A stretch of DNA of 64,000 bases, taken from positions 868,001 through 932,000 of the forward strand of contig NZ_CP155619.1 of assembly GCF_039697315.1 (NCBI RefSeq), written 5' to 3'. The stretch is from Pseudomonas abietaniphila (GTDB lineage: Bacteria > Pseudomonadota > Gammaproteobacteria > Pseudomonadales > Pseudomonadaceae). Each line of letters starts with the position of its first letter. The first letter of the stretch is position 1. The position numbers and the translations under genes are program-made. A model generated the notes under the pieces. The model saw only the letters and a program-made list of their open reading frames with translations. It made no database searches and had not been told where the DNA came from. This document shows positions 1-9,116 of this stretch, in pieces.

Positions 1-2
1 AC

Positions 3-179
3 CCACACTCACGAAGCGTTAACAGCAAGGGCTTGGGGATCGGATTGACGGTAGTACGCGAACTGGTTGAGGCGCATGGTGGCTGCGTGGTCGCCCATAG
101 CGGCGGACTGGGGTTGGGCTGCGCCTTCACCGTACGGCTGCCACTTGCGGAGCTCAGTCTATTGATCGGCGAGGCATAA
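3..179 (+). CDS. Sensor histidine kinase, C-terminal end (partial)
   Basis: The open frame enters from the left edge and ends in TAA at 177-179. The visible 58 residues contain [20 protein letters not shown], the G-box and following helix of a histidine-kinase HATPase_c ATP-binding domain, then the closing strand (CAFTVRLPL). Only the end of the catalytic domain is visible, so the sensor type and cognate response regulator are unknown. No response regulator gene follows on the plus strand. Confidence 0.8.
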   Translation, partial: PHSRSVNSKGLGIGLTVVRELVEAHGGCVVAHSGGLGLGCAFTVRLPLAELSLLIGEA

Positions 180-340
180 CGCTGGTCGTCGGCGCTCATC
201 ATAGAGCGCTCTTGGCATGAATGAGGATGAGTGCAGCTTGCAGCACTGACAGATTGGCGGCCTTCAAATACGGCCGGACGGGTGAGAGCCACTTGGGATT
301 CAGCGACGACGGCAGTGAACCGGGTCACAATGAGGTGAAA

Positions 341-369
341 TAAAAAAGCCACGACATGATCGTGGCTGA
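341..369 (-). terminator. Rho-independent terminator
   Basis: On the minus strand AGCCACGA / TCGTGGCT form an 8-bp stem with a 5-nt loop, followed by a run of T (TTTTTTATTT). It lies just past the stop of the small minus-strand gene at 397-723 and would end its transcript. The plus-strand side lacks a long T run, so it is mainly a minus-strand terminator. Confidence 0.8.
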
Positions 370-396
370 AGGAGAGTTGGTGTTGAGGCGCTTGGG

Positions 397-723
397 TTAT
401 CGCGATACGTAGGTAGGCATATCGAACCGTTGTTGACTCTGAAGCGCCGTGATCGCAGGCAAATTCTCGGGCGTCACTGCCATATCACGTCTAATAGAGC
501 TGATTAACCACTCCATCTGAAGGGCGTTGTGGAGCTGCATATGCGAAATCGCCCGGGTAATTGTGCTTCCGCTGCCATCTTTGATTTCAAATAACACGCC
601 GCCATCAGGCCGATTTCTGGTACTGGTCTGAAAGCCTGCAAACGCGGAGGTCAGTCGATCGAAATGATTAGTCACGGTGGGATGCTCATAGCAGTTTGAT
701 GAATGAAACTGATATCGCAGCAA
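397..723 (-). CDS. Small hypothetical protein (108 aa)
   Basis: I do not recognise this protein. It is soluble, with no signal peptide, and begins MLRYQFHSSNCYEHPTV. The frame starts at a TTG directly after an in-frame TAG; GAGG lies about 9 nt upstream, and no later ATG would leave a sizeable product. The upstream DNA is AT-rich (around 735-790) and could hold a promoter, and a clear terminator follows the stop (341-369). That spacing of promoter, RBS, ORF and terminator is the main argument that it is a real single-gene unit. Function unknown. Confidence 0.5.
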   Translation of the reverse strand: MLRYQFHSSNCYEHPTVTNHFDRLTSAFAGFQTSTRNRPDGGVLFEIKDGSGSTITRAISHMQLHNALQMEWLISSIRRDMAVTPENLPAITALQSQQRFDMPTYVSR

Positions 724-998
724 CTATGCCAACCTCAAATAAAAATAAAGTTATTTATAATCAATGAGTTATCGATAGCTATAAAAATATCGTCGGGCTT
801 TTTGCCTGATTTGCTTCTGGATGTCTTGCATTACGCCAGTGGGTCTGCCTGATGGAGAGGGTGGGCTTGTGGCCGTAATCATCAGCCAGCGCGACAGTGA
901 GTGTCAGGTGGGCATACAGACACTTGGCCCTGCTCTCCCCGGTTGCCGGGATAACAGATCTGACGGCCAAAGCCTGAACACCATTAAAGGGAGATTTG
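724..998. other. Intergenic region, AT-rich at left
   Basis: Positions 735-795 are AT-rich and probably hold the promoter of the minus-strand gene ending at 397. The rest (800-998) has overlapping open frames on both strands, but none has a convincing start or a recognisable sequence. No repeat or RNA gene is seen. Confidence 0.4.
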
Positions 999-1778
999 CT
1001 AACGCGGGCTCTTGTTCTCCGTGAGACAGTTGCCACCGTCGACCACGAGCAACTCGCCGGTGATATAGCTGGACTCAGGGGATGCGAGGAAGGCGACGGC
1101 CGCGGCTACCTCGTCCGGCCTACCCGCGCGCCCGACCGGAACATACTCCGCAGCGGCCAGTTCCTCCGGTGAACTGGACAGCGTTGCGATCCACCCGGGA
1201 GCAACAGCGTTCACCGTGACGCCATAAGGCGCAACTTCCAGAGCAAGGCTCATGTTCATCCCCACCATTCCCGCTTTCGCTGCGGCATAGGCGGCCTCGC
1301 CAGGATTACTCACTCGGGTGCCGGTTGTGGAACTGATGTTGATGATGCGGCCATATCGTCGACGCTGCATTCCCGGCAACACAGAGCGGGTCAGCAAAAA
1401 CGCGGTGGTCAGATTACGGGCAATCGAAGCGTTCCACACCTCAAGACTCATGCCAGCCACTTCAGAGAAGGGCTCGGCATCGCCTTGCATCGCCATGCCT
1501 GCGTTGTTCACCAGCACATCCACTCGTCCCCAGAGTGATTCAGACCACGTCACCAGTTCGATGACCTGGGACTGATCTGTAAGATCTGCAGCGCGACCTT
1601 CCACTTCATAACCCGCCGCGCTCAGGTCCGCGACGCGGTCATGGATGCGAGCACTACTGCCGGTGATGATCAGCTTTGCGCCAAGATCGCCAAGCCGCCT
1701 GGCGATGGCGAACCCAATTCCCCCCTCGCTGCCCGCCCCACTGACCAGCGCGACGTGGCCCCTCAAATCATTGAACAT
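999..1778 (-). CDS. SDR family NAD(P)-dependent oxidoreductase
   Basis: Classical short-chain dehydrogenase, 259 aa from the ATG at 1778 ([14 protein letters not shown]), preceded by AAGGGG. A longer frame to 1859 exists but its extra 27 residues lack SDR character. The cofactor loop reads [11 protein letters not shown], a two-residue-shifted form of TGxxxGIG. NNAG is near residue 89, a serine-rich strand (INISSTTG) near 143, and the catalytic YAAAK near 159. The C-terminal PGW and [11 protein letters not shown] elements are typical of FabG-like SDRs. It is the last of three minus-strand genes (SDR, NTF2-like, SDR). Substrate unknown. Confidence 0.85.
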   Translation of the reverse strand: MFNDLRGHVALVSGAGSEGGIGFAIARRLGDLGAKLIITGSSARIHDRVADLSAAGYEVEGRAADLTDQSQVIELVTWSESLWGRVDVLVNNAGMAMQGDAEPFSEVAGMSLEVWNASIARNLTTAFLLTRSVLPGMQRRRYGRIINISSTTGTRVSNPGEAAYAAAKAGMVGMNMSLALEVAPYGVTVNAVAPGWIATLSSSPEELAAAEYVPVGRAGRPDEVAAAVAFLASPESSYITGELLVVDGGNCLTENKSPR

Positions 1779-1984
1779 TATCTGCCCCTTCAGACGTACT
1801 GATTGCAGCAGAGCGTAGACGCTTACGGACAGAATGAATGCACAGGGGACAGCCTGCATGTTGTCGTGACAGATGGCGTTGGGTATAGCGATAGCAGCGG
1901 CAGGAATCCGGTTGGTGATCCAGGCTGAGGTCCGACAAGGGGAAACGGCGTCATGCGACTCGACTTGCGCGCCCCTAACGGCGC

Positions 1985-2464
1985 TTAGGGCTGTGACGCT
2001 GAGAACAACTCACTGCCCGCAACGGGTAGCCAGTCGTTCAAAGGCGTCAAGTAGTGAAGCTCGAATCGCCTCGACAGAAACGCCCACTTGCCTGCGCGGC
2101 GTTCGAACGTGTCGTGATACAGCCCGCTGACCTGGACTGGACCTTTTTCGATGTCATGGAACAGGCAGTTCGCGGCGACGGTTCCGGTCGCGCTGTCGCC
2201 TACGATTTCGATCAAAGGATTGGCCATCCAGTGGTGCATATGAGGCATCTGGCGCCAGCTGTTTTCAGCCATGGCAAGGATCCCGTCACGGCACGTGGCG
2301 GTGCCGAACCCCGGAAGATCGAGGCTGGCGTCGGGGTGCCAGATGTCCCGCAAACGCGCCACATCGATGCGGTCGAATGCGTTCGCGTAAGCGCTGATCA
2401 ATCGATCGATCGCGGCGCGGCTTTCCAGCGCGTCGAGTCGAGCGGTCAGGGTTTCGATGTTCAT
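1985..2464 (-). CDS. Nuclear transport factor 2 (SnoaL-like) family protein
   Basis: 159 aa with the cone-shaped NTF2/SnoaL-like pattern. An N-terminal helix ([20 protein letters not shown]) precedes the [15 protein letters not shown] strand, then [13 protein letters not shown] and a C-terminal sheet ending [19 protein letters not shown] lies 6 nt before the ATG. Family members are isomerases, hydratases, dehydratases or ligand-binding proteins, often encoded next to SDRs in aromatic or polyketide-like pathways, which matches its place between two SDR genes. The His pair in HMHHWM could serve acid/base chemistry, but the reaction is not predictable. Confidence 0.75.
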   Translation of the reverse strand: MNIETLTARLDALESRAAIDRLISAYANAFDRIDVARLRDIWHPDASLDLPGFGTATCRDGILAMAENSWRQMPHMHHWMANPLIEIVGDSATGTVAANCLFHDIEKGPVQVSGLYHDTFERRAGKWAFLSRRFELHYLTPLNDWLPVAGSELFSASQP

Positions 2465-2491
2465 GATGTTCTCCGGATTGAACTTAAGACT

Positions 2492-3250
2492 TCAGATTTG
2501 CGACAAACCGCCATCGACCATCAGCTCGACGCCGTTCACGTATCTGGCGTCGTCGGAGGCCAGAAACAGTGCCGCACTGGCGATCTCCTCAGGTTGCGCC
2601 ATGTAACCCAATGGCGTGATTTGCTCGACGTATTGGCGCAGTGTGGCGATGTCGCTCTCGCTCATTTTCAGCCCGTTGTCCATCAGCGGCGTGCGGGTGA
2701 AGCCAGGGCTCAACACGTTCGCGCGAATTTTACGGTCCTTGAGCTCGTTGGCCCACGTGCGTGCAAACGATCGCACCGCCGCCTTGGAAGCGTTGTACAG
2801 GCTCAGTCCTTCCATGCCGTTGCTGGAGCAGATCGAGGCGGTCAATACAATGGACGAAGCATCTTTCATCAAGGGCAGAAGCGTTTGAACAGTGAAAAAC
2901 GCGCCTTTGACGTTCACGTCGAACATGGCGTAGTAAGCCGCCTCGCTGGTGTCTCCCACCGGATTTTTCTCACAGATCCCGGCATTCGCGAACACGGTGT
3001 CCAGCCGATCACCCCGCGCCTGGATTGTCGTTTTGAGCGCATCGAGATCCGCCTGACGCGAGACATCGGAAACCACCGCGACAGCCTTGTCGCCGAGCCT
3101 GGCAACCGCCGCCTCCAGCGTGTCCGTTGACCGTCCCGTGATGTAGACGCGTTTGGCGCCCTCGGCGATCAAGGCTTGCGCGATGGAGAATCCGATCCCC
3201 GTCGACCCGCCGGTCACGACGGCAACCTGATTGCTGAATTTACCTGACAT
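2492..3250 (-). CDS. SDR family oxidoreductase
   Basis: 252 aa from the ATG at 3250, which has GAGGAG 6-7 nt upstream; an in-frame extension to 3313 is unlikely to be translated. The motifs are TGGSTGIG for cofactor binding, ANAG in place of NNAG, TASICS with the catalytic serine, YNASK, and a C-terminal VNGVELMVDGG. It starts the probable SDR / NTF2-like / SDR operon, 27 bp before the NTF2-like gene, and is divergent from the MFS pump at 3509. Probably a cytoplasmic carbonyl reductase or alcohol dehydrogenase of unknown substrate. Confidence 0.85.
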   Translation of the reverse strand: MSGKFSNQVAVVTGGSTGIGFSIAQALIAEGAKRVYITGRSTDTLEAAVARLGDKAVAVVSDVSRQADLDALKTTIQARGDRLDTVFANAGICEKNPVGDTSEAAYYAMFDVNVKGAFFTVQTLLPLMKDASSIVLTASICSSNGMEGLSLYNASKAAVRSFARTWANELKDRKIRANVLSPGFTRTPLMDNGLKMSESDIATLRQYVEQITPLGYMAQPEEIASAALFLASDDARYVNGVELMVDGGLSQI

Positions 3251-3508
3251 GTCTGACTCCTCAGTCGTTGATAAAGGGGTCGTCTGAAACGACCTGCCCA
3301 TGGTGAGCGTCATCGGAGCAGAGCGGCACTGACACGAATGAACGGTGGCCGTGCAGTTTTGTAAGGCGAAAGACCACGTGTGATCCCCTAAATTGGGACC
3401 CGTCGGCTTGGCGCGAGCAGGCGAGAAACCTGCTCGACAGAAGCCTGGCTTTTCACTCGTCGCCTTTCACGCGTCGTGAAACCTGAGTCTCCAAACAGGA
3501 TGCCTGTC

Positions 3509-4963
3509 ATGTCTCAAATCGAAATCGAAGCGCCCGAGCCTCGGCGCTGGCTGATGTTCGCCATCTTGCTGGTAGGTGCGTTTCTGCCGCCCCTGGATTT
3601 TTTTATCGTTAACGTCGCGCTGCCCTCGATACAGGAAGATCTGGGTACAGCGTCGTCAGCCGAGCAGCTTGTCATCTCTTCCTACGCGACGCTTTACGCC
3701 GTGACGCTGATCACCGGCGGGCGACTCGGCGATCTGTACGGTCGCGGCCGGATGTTCTTCCTCGGACTGCTGGGCTTCGCCGCCGCGTCACTGATGTGCG
3801 GCCTGGCGGCTTCGCCCTGGACCCTCATCCTCGGGCGCGCCTTGCAGGGCGTGACCGCTGCCGTGATGGCGCCTCAGGCGCTCGCATCGGTGCAGGCGAT
3901 TTTTCCGGCGTCGGAAAGGCCATTGGCACTGAGTCTGTACGGGGCCGTGTTTGGACTGGCGTCGGTGATCGGTCAGGCGCTGGGCGGCGTTTTGATTGCA
4001 GTCGACGTGCTGGGTTTGGGATGGCGGGCAATATTCCTGGTCAACCTGCCCATCGCGTTGCTGGTCATTGCGTTCGGCATCCCGGTGCTCAAAGAAAACC
4101 GTGCCGTGCACGCGAGCAAGCTGGACCTGGTGGGCACGGCGTTGTCGATGCTGACCCTGACCGCCCTGATCGTGCCGTTGATTGAAGGCCGCGAAGCCGG
4201 ATGGCCGCTGTGGGCGTGGCTGTCGCTCGCCGCAGCCCCCGTGCTGGCGGTGTTGTTCTGGCGCTACGAGACCCGCTTGCACCTGGCCGGCGGGACGCCC
4301 CTCCTCGACCCCGCCGCACTGAAAGCGCCTGGCCTGGGCAAAGCGCTGCTGGTCGCGTTGTGCTTCTACGCAATCGGCGTGTTTTTCCTGCTGTTTTCGA
4401 TGTACCTGCAAGGCGCACTGCAGATGACCGCACTGCGTGCTGGCCTGATCTTCCTGCCGTTCGGCGCGGGATTCCTGATCGGCCCCCTGTCGGTTCCTCA
4501 CCTCAGGCGCATCTTGGGAGAATACGTAAACGCGGTCGGCATGGGGCTGGAAGTATTCGGATTCCTATGGATGGGCTGGCTCGTGTCAGTGACACCCGCT
4601 ACCCTCGCCCCGCCCCTCACGTCCTTGGCGGCCATCCTGTTCGTGATCGGGTCAGGACAAGGGCTGGCGCTGCCGACGTTGATGCGCATGGTCACGGGCC
4701 GGGTCGCGCCAGCGTATGCCGGGATGATCGCAGGCATCACCAGTGCAACGTTGCAAATCAGCACATCGCTGAGCGTCGCACTGATCGGCGGTGTCTTTTA
4801 TACCTTGCTGGGGGAACAGGCCACGGCGGTCAGCATCGCTCACGCCTTCACGATCTCTGCCCTGTGCATCGCCGCCTGCCTGGCCGTGGGGGCGTCGCTG
4901 AGTCTGACCTTGGCGCGGCAGCCAACGCAGGTATCGAAGGCCTCGGCTGTTCGCTCCACCTGA
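3509..4963 (+). CDS. MFS drug:H+ antiporter, DHA2 (14-TM) type
   Basis: 484 aa from ATG 3509; ATG 3500 and GTG 3476 are alternatives, but AGGA is best spaced for 3509. It has many hydrophobic segments. The first ends in the DHA2-type PPLDFFIVNVALPSIQEDL motif, followed by motif A-like GGRLGDLYGRGR and motif C-like GALFGLA/GQALGG. The length and 14-segment pattern match EmrB/QacA exporters. No HlyD adaptor lies beside it, so it probably works alone in the inner membrane. The convergent LysR gene at 4977 or the divergent SDR group may be linked to it. Confidence 0.85.
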   Translation: MSQIEIEAPEPRRWLMFAILLVGAFLPPLDFFIVNVALPSIQEDLGTASSAEQLVISSYATLYAVTLITGGRLGDLYGRGRMFFLGLLGFAAASLMCGLAASPWTLILGRALQGVTAAVMAPQALASVQAIFPASERPLALSLYGAVFGLASVIGQALGGVLIAVDVLGLGWRAIFLVNLPIALLVIAFGIPVLKENRAVHASKLDLVGTALSMLTLTALIVPLIEGREAGWPLWAWLSLAAAPVLAVLFWRYETRLHLAGGTPLLDPAALKAPGLGKALLVALCFYAIGVFFLLFSMYLQGALQMTALRAGLIFLPFGAGFLIGPLSVPHLRRILGEYVNAVGMGLEVFGFLWMGWLVSVTPATLAPPLTSLAAILFVIGSGQGLALPTLMRMVTGRVAPAYAGMIAGITSATLQISTSLSVALIGGVFYTLLGEQATAVSIAHAFTISALCIAACLAVGASLSLTLARQPTQVSKASAVRST

Positions 4964-4976
4964 GGGCTGCAACGTT

Positions 4977-5828
4977 CTACCCCTCGCCGATCATGCTGGA
5001 GGCGAGGTCGGCCAGCGCGCGCAGCCGGTCCATCTGGCGCATGTCCTGGTGATACCCCATCCAGATGTCCCGCCCTGGCGGCGGCTCGTCCTCATCCAGC
5101 AGTCGCAGTCCTGGCACTGAGTCGCCGAGAACACGAGGTAATACGGCAACGCCGAGCCCCTTCGCGCACATCTGCGCCTGCACCGTCCGACTGCTGCTGG
5201 TAAACACGGTACGCGCCAGGGGATAGCGGTGCTGCAGCCATTGCACGTCCGGGTAATGGGCCTGGGCGACGTTCATGAGGATCAGGCCCATGCCTTCGCC
5301 ATCCCGGTGCGGCGCTGGCGCATGCACAGCGGCGTACAGCCCGTACGGCAGGGTTGTCAGTTTGCGGTGGACGATGTCGGGCTCGGTGAAGGGCACGATC
5401 CGGAAGGCGATGTCGGCATCCCGGCGGGCAAGGTCGAACAGCCGGTGTCCGGCGATGACTTCGGGAACGATCAGCGGATACCGCCGCACCAGTTCGCTGA
5501 TGACCGGCGATAACACATGGCAGGCGAACCAGTCGGCTGAGGATATGCGCAACAGGCCTTCGGGTTGATCGCCATGCCCCGCCAGACGACGCTCGATGGC
5601 CAGAGCGCTGTCCTCCATGTCCTGCGCCAGACTGAGAATCCTCTCGCCACTGTCCGTAAGCACCAACCCCTGGGCAGTGCGCAGAAAAAAGGGTTGCCCA
5701 CTGGTTTGTTCAAGCACCTGCAAGCGCCGGCCAACCGTCGGGTGACTGACGCCCAACTGCCTGGCGGCGCCCCCTAGCGAGCCGCTGCGGGCAATCGCCA
5801 GAAAGATCCGCATGTCACTCCAGTCCAT
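4977..5828 (-). CDS. LysR family transcriptional regulator
   Basis: 283 aa. The N-terminal winged HTH (MDWSDMRIFLAIARSGSLGG, then AARQLGVSHPTVGRRLQVLE) is followed by a periplasmic-binding-like effector domain (from about residue 90). The MDW.D start and a short effector domain resemble the subgroup that regulates a divergent single-enzyme gene. The reductase gene at 5940 is divergent with about 110 bp between starts, so it is the likely target. Position-based inference only. Confidence 0.85.
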   Translation of the reverse strand: MDWSDMRIFLAIARSGSLGGAARQLGVSHPTVGRRLQVLEQTSGQPFFLRTAQGLVLTDSGERILSLAQDMEDSALAIERRLAGHGDQPEGLLRISSADWFACHVLSPVISELVRRYPLIVPEVIAGHRLFDLARRDADIAFRIVPFTEPDIVHRKLTTLPYGLYAAVHAPAPHRDGEGMGLILMNVAQAHYPDVQWLQHRYPLARTVFTSSSRTVQAQMCAKGLGVAVLPRVLGDSVPGLRLLDEDEPPPGRDIWMGYHQDMRQMDRLRALADLASSMIGEG

Positions 5829-5939
5829 GCCTCACCCCCTACAAAAATGAACGATGAGGTTGCAGCAATGGCAGTCCCGCAGCAATCCCTTGAGCCACAT
5901 ACTTTGAAGCCATCAATTAAGAACGCCAGAGGCTTGCAC

Positions 5940-6794
5940 ATGAACATCGGCTTTATCGGAACAGGCAGCATGGGGCGCGCCATGATTCCCTTGCTTATCG
6001 ACGCCGGGCATCGCGTCTCGGCGTGGAATCGTAGTCAGGAAACCCTGGCGACGCTGGATGGCGTGCACGTGCTCGCCTCCCCCGCCGCCGCATTTCAGCA
6101 GGACGTCGTGATCAGCATGCTCGCCGACGATCACGCCGTCAGAACGGTGCTGTTGGCTTCCGGAATTCTGGACAGTGCCGACAAAGGCTGTATTCACATT
6201 GTGATGTCGACGCTCTCTCCTACGCTGATGAAAGAGCTGCAGGACATCCATCATGCCAACGGCATCGCGCTGGTCGCGGCGCCGGTTTTCGGCGTGCCAG
6301 CGGTGGCGACAAAGGGCGAAGTGAATATCATGGCGGCCGGGTCGTCGACGGCGATTGCGACGGTGCAGCCCCTCTTCGACGTGCTGGGAAAACAGACCTG
6401 GCGGATGGGCGACGATCCTGTGCACGCAAGCATTGCCAAGATCGCCGGGAACATGATGGTCACCCAGGCCATCCAGTCCCTGGGCGAGGCCAGCGCCCTG
6501 GCCGGGCGTCATGGGCTGAGCCCGGCCACATTCATTGACCTCATGACCCAGACCCTGTTTGCCTCGCCCAGCTACCAACGCTATGGACAGAACATCGTCA
6601 ATGGCTCCTTCGAGCCGGGCTTCACATTGTCGTTGGGTCTCAAGGACATCAACCTCGCCATCGATGCAGCCCGTCGCGTAAACCTGAAATTGCCCGCTGC
6701 CAATGCGGTGCGGGCAAACATGACGGCAGCCGTGGCCAGAGGGCTGGGGCACAAGGATTGGTCGATTTTTGCCACCGAGACGATTGCCCGCTAA
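5940..6794 (+). CDS. NAD(P)-dependent oxidoreductase (beta-hydroxyacid dehydrogenase / imine reductase-like)
   Basis: 284 aa from ATG 5940 with AGAGG 8 nt upstream; the longer frame to 5847 adds non-family residues. It opens with the Rossmann motif MNIGFIGTGSMGRAM and keeps the family lysine in AKIAGN (about residue 171). The substrate loop reads AAPVFGVPAVA rather than DAPVSGG, so it is not a standard 3-hydroxyisobutyrate dehydrogenase. It is a clear paralogue of the gene at 61561-62433. Divergent from the LysR gene, which probably controls it. Cytoplasmic; substrate unknown. Confidence 0.8.
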   Translation: MNIGFIGTGSMGRAMIPLLIDAGHRVSAWNRSQETLATLDGVHVLASPAAAFQQDVVISMLADDHAVRTVLLASGILDSADKGCIHIVMSTLSPTLMKELQDIHHANGIALVAAPVFGVPAVATKGEVNIMAAGSSTAIATVQPLFDVLGKQTWRMGDDPVHASIAKIAGNMMVTQAIQSLGEASALAGRHGLSPATFIDLMTQTLFASPSYQRYGQNIVNGSFEPGFTLSLGLKDINLAIDAARRVNLKLPAANAVRANMTAAVARGLGHKDWSIFATETIAR

Positions 6795-6950
6795 GGTTTC
6801 CTCAGTTGCAGTTGCTGGCAATCATCGTCGGTGACCTGCCGGGCCTGACCCGCCCTGGCAACACGCCTGGGGTGATCGGCAGAATCAGCTCGGTTCGGTC
6901 CTGAGAGGCTATCGCACGCTGGAGGATCGACGATTGGGGAGACCCTTGCA

Positions 6951-7657
6951 TCAGGTTTTGGGAGGGTAAACGCTGACTCTGTCACGCCCCAGTTTTTTAG
7001 CGTGATACAGCGCATCGTCGGCGTGTTTCAACAGCTCATCAAAACTGTTCATGGTGCAAACATTCAGGCTGGCAACCCCGATGCTCAAAGTCACCACGCC
7101 CGATATCGGTGATGCGGGATGAGGAACACCCCGCGCCATCAGCTGCGCTCGAATCGTGTGTGCCAAGAGGCAGGCCTCTTCATCCGCCGTGCCGGGCAGC
7201 AGCACAACGAACTCTTCTCCGCCGTATCGAGCAGCGAGGTTCGCCTTTCGGCTCGATACCGAGTGGATGACCTGAGCGACAATTCGCAAACATTCGTCAC
7301 CCTCTCCATGGCCAAGGGCGTCGTTATAACGCTTGAAGTAGTCAACGTCGCACATGAGAACGGAGAGAGGTGCCCTTCGCTCCCTGGCAGACCGGAACTC
7401 GCGTTCCTTCACTTCGTCGAAATGCCTACGGTTGGCCAATCCGGTCAAAGCGTCCTTGCGACTGATCTCTTCAAGGCGGCGATTGAGGTCTTCAAGCTCG
7501 GCCGTTCGGTCCTTCACCAATTCGGCGCTGGCCCAGTGTGCGTTTTACCTTGGACAGCGACGCCTCTCTTTCCGAATTCAGCCGCCGGCTAGCAAACATC
7601 CCGCAGCGCCCCGGATACACCGCAACAGCAACATTTCTTATCGGCAAACGGGCTCAT
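6951..7657 (-). pseudogene. Diguanylate cyclase (GGDEF), apparently frameshifted at the 5' end
   Basis: The intact part (TTG 7520 to 6951, 189 aa) is a complete GGDEF domain: DALTGLANRRHFDE, a metal-binding CDVDYFKRYND, and the GGEEF signature, so the cyclase core could be active. Upstream, coherent protein runs on in other frames. ATG 7657, with AAAAGG 7 nt before it, gives MSPFADKKCCCCGVSGALRD to a stop at 7589. A second frame then reads FASRRLNSEREASLSKVK until about 7546, and the third reads NAHWASAELVKDRTAELEDL into the GGDEF frame. The shifts fall at a TTT and an AAAA run. They mean either real decay or homopolymer errors. Confidence 0.65.
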
Positions 7658-7672
7658 ACCCAAACCTTTTCG

Positions 7673-7843
7673 TCAGATAACGGGCGGACGTACAGAAAAC
7701 TTCTGAACGTCCTGCTCACTTGGTGTAGGTGAATCCGGGACAGCTTGATCGAAGACGTCCTGTTCGTTGAAGAGAACCTTCCAGGCTTTCCAGTGGAAGG
7801 GTATGCCGTCGGACATGATCAGATCCTGTTGCTGCGCCGGCAT
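7673..7843 (-). CDS. Short hypothetical protein (56 aa)
   Basis: A small minus-strand ORF below the size of most gene calls: MPAQQQDLIMSDGIPFHWK through KFSVRPPVI and TGA. AAGG lies 7 nt before ATG 7843, and AGGA also suits the internal ATG at 7816 (47 aa). Its stop is 15 bp before the start of the GGDEF gene, whose own RBS follows at once, so the two would form an operon. It is acidic and soluble with no recognised domain. The plus strand here is also open apart from one stop, so coding status is uncertain. Confidence 0.4.
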   Translation of the reverse strand: MPAQQQDLIMSDGIPFHWKAWKVLFNEQDVFDQAVPDSPTPSEQDVQKFSVRPPVI

Positions 7844-7880
7844 TCATTTGCCTTGACGATCAACGCTCTGATCGACGCAT

Positions 7881-8381
7881 TCAGGTGTCGATCCTTGAAA
7901 TTTTTAGCACCAATGCCTTGAGCTTCTCATCGAGAACGCGCGCCGCAGACAGCAGGTCATCATCGGTTTCCACTACCATCAAAGATGACGGTTTGAGATA
8001 CATGACGCGGCTCCCTCCTTGAGGCTCCGCAACGAGCAGCAGCTCGACAGGAGCAAATAAACCGGCGTTTACATCATGCTTGAGCATGGTGATCGCAAGA
8101 GCGGGATTACCGAGAATCACCCGTGTTGACCGGGGAAACGATCCGACTTTTCGCATCCATCCGCCATGATCGATGATCCCGAACAGCATGAAACCACTTG
8201 GCCCGGCCAGGCTTTCCGCTTTGGCGCGATAGCTTTCCCACGAATCGAAATCTCGCTCCAAGGCGTCCAGATCCACCGGGGTGTCCCCGATGTCCTTCAA
8301 AAGTGACGCCAAGAGCTGCTCATACGGCTTTGGCGACGAAAAATGCATGCGTACAGCGTCGAATCGTTGCTCGGATATCAT
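7881..8381 (-). CDS. DUF302-type domain protein
   Basis: 166 aa from ATG 8381, which has AGGAG 8-9 nt upstream; ATG 8390 is directly adjacent to that RBS and so less likely. The C-terminal half fits the DUF302 (TT1751-like) fold: RVILGNPALAITMLKHDVNA, APVELLLVAEPQGGSRVMYL, KPSSLM. The N-terminal part has FDSWESYRAKAE and FGIIDHGGW. The family is small and cytoplasmic with no firmly known biochemical role. It sits on the same strand upstream of the small ORF and the GGDEF gene. Confidence 0.7.
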   Translation of the reverse strand: MISEQRFDAVRMHFSSPKPYEQLLASLLKDIGDTPVDLDALERDFDSWESYRAKAESLAGPSGFMLFGIIDHGGWMRKVGSFPRSTRVILGNPALAITMLKHDVNAGLFAPVELLLVAEPQGGSRVMYLKPSSLMVVETDDDLLSAARVLDEKLKALVLKISRIDT

Positions 8382-8546
8382 TGGGTTCATCTCCTACACG
8401 GTTTTGGTCTGCATAGGATTACATTCTAAATCTAATGTTCCACTTACTCTTTCCAGTGCGTCTGTTGGACTCGACGACGTGGGACAGGCGATCGCTGCAG
8501 TCAAAGGGTAGGCGTCCGGCGCGGCGTGGCTGCAGGTAGCACCTGA

Positions 8547-9116
8547 TCAACTGCGAGGCAGAATTTCAGGATGATCCAGCCAGTACTGAGATGCCACGGA
8601 AGCGCCCGCCGCGGTAAACAACGAAAAAGCGTCACTGTCTAACCCACCGCTCTTACCCGACGTGTACATACTGAAAAGCTGCTGGAAGATGTCATTTCCT
8701 CCCTTGTTGTGAGCGATGATGCCCTTGACGTAATCATCCAGAGAAAGGGCATCCCCTTTGGAGTGATTAAATTCATCGAAGAGTTGGTCAGCATGGTCAT
8801 CGTCGACACCCACCCGCTTTAGCTGCTAAGCGAACTCGTTGCGACTCAATGAACTGTCCCCATCCAAATCGCCCTGTACGAATAATTGGGGAGCCATCGC
8901 AACGCTCATCGGGACCATTTTAAGCTTGACGCTGTACACCGACACTTCACTGTTCGTTCCATCACTCAGGGTCACGAGGGTTGCTGGACTGGGTTTCTCT
9001 GAGTTCACGGCATCTGTTTGGCCCTCTGAACCGGAGGACTCTTTAGCAACATTCTGAACGTGTCCTATCGCAGTGCGGTATGCAGCCGCAGAATCATCAA
9101 CACCTAAAACCGACAT
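8547..9116 (-). pseudogene. EF-hand calcium-binding protein interrupted by in-frame TAG
   Basis: ATG 9116 has GAGGA upstream and opens a 96-residue frame ending in a textbook EF-hand loop, DLDGDSSLSRNEF, then Ala and TAG (8826-8828). The same frame continues without further stops as QLKRVGVDDDHADQLFDEF through a degenerate second hand (FNHSKGDALSLDDYV) to a stop at 8547, about 189 codons in all. The reading is continuous EF-hand protein on both sides, so TAG probably arose by point mutation from a CAG, AAG or GAG codon. The upper frame alone could yield a one-EF-hand product. No signal peptide. Confidence 0.7.

Noticed and set aside
779..1036. 85-aa minus-strand frame overlapping the first SDR end
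   Set aside because: Overlaps the SDR coding region, Arg/Ser-rich, no RBS or family.
2054..3130. 358-aa plus-strand open frame
   Set aside because: Antisense to the NTF2-like and SDR genes; composition rich in Val, His, Arg and Gln typical of high-GC shadow frames.
7733..7919. Plus-strand frame reading LIEDVLFVEENLPGFPVEG and on, looking like protein
   Set aside because: It lacks a start and RBS, is preceded by an in-frame TGA, and lies antisense to a minus-strand ORF with RBS and operon-like spacing. Kept only as a doubt on the 56-aa ORF.
8450..8511. Plus-strand GLDDVGQAIAAVKG then TAG, resembling the end of a zinc-type dehydrogenase
   Set aside because: Too short to support a remnant; no upstream homology in frame.
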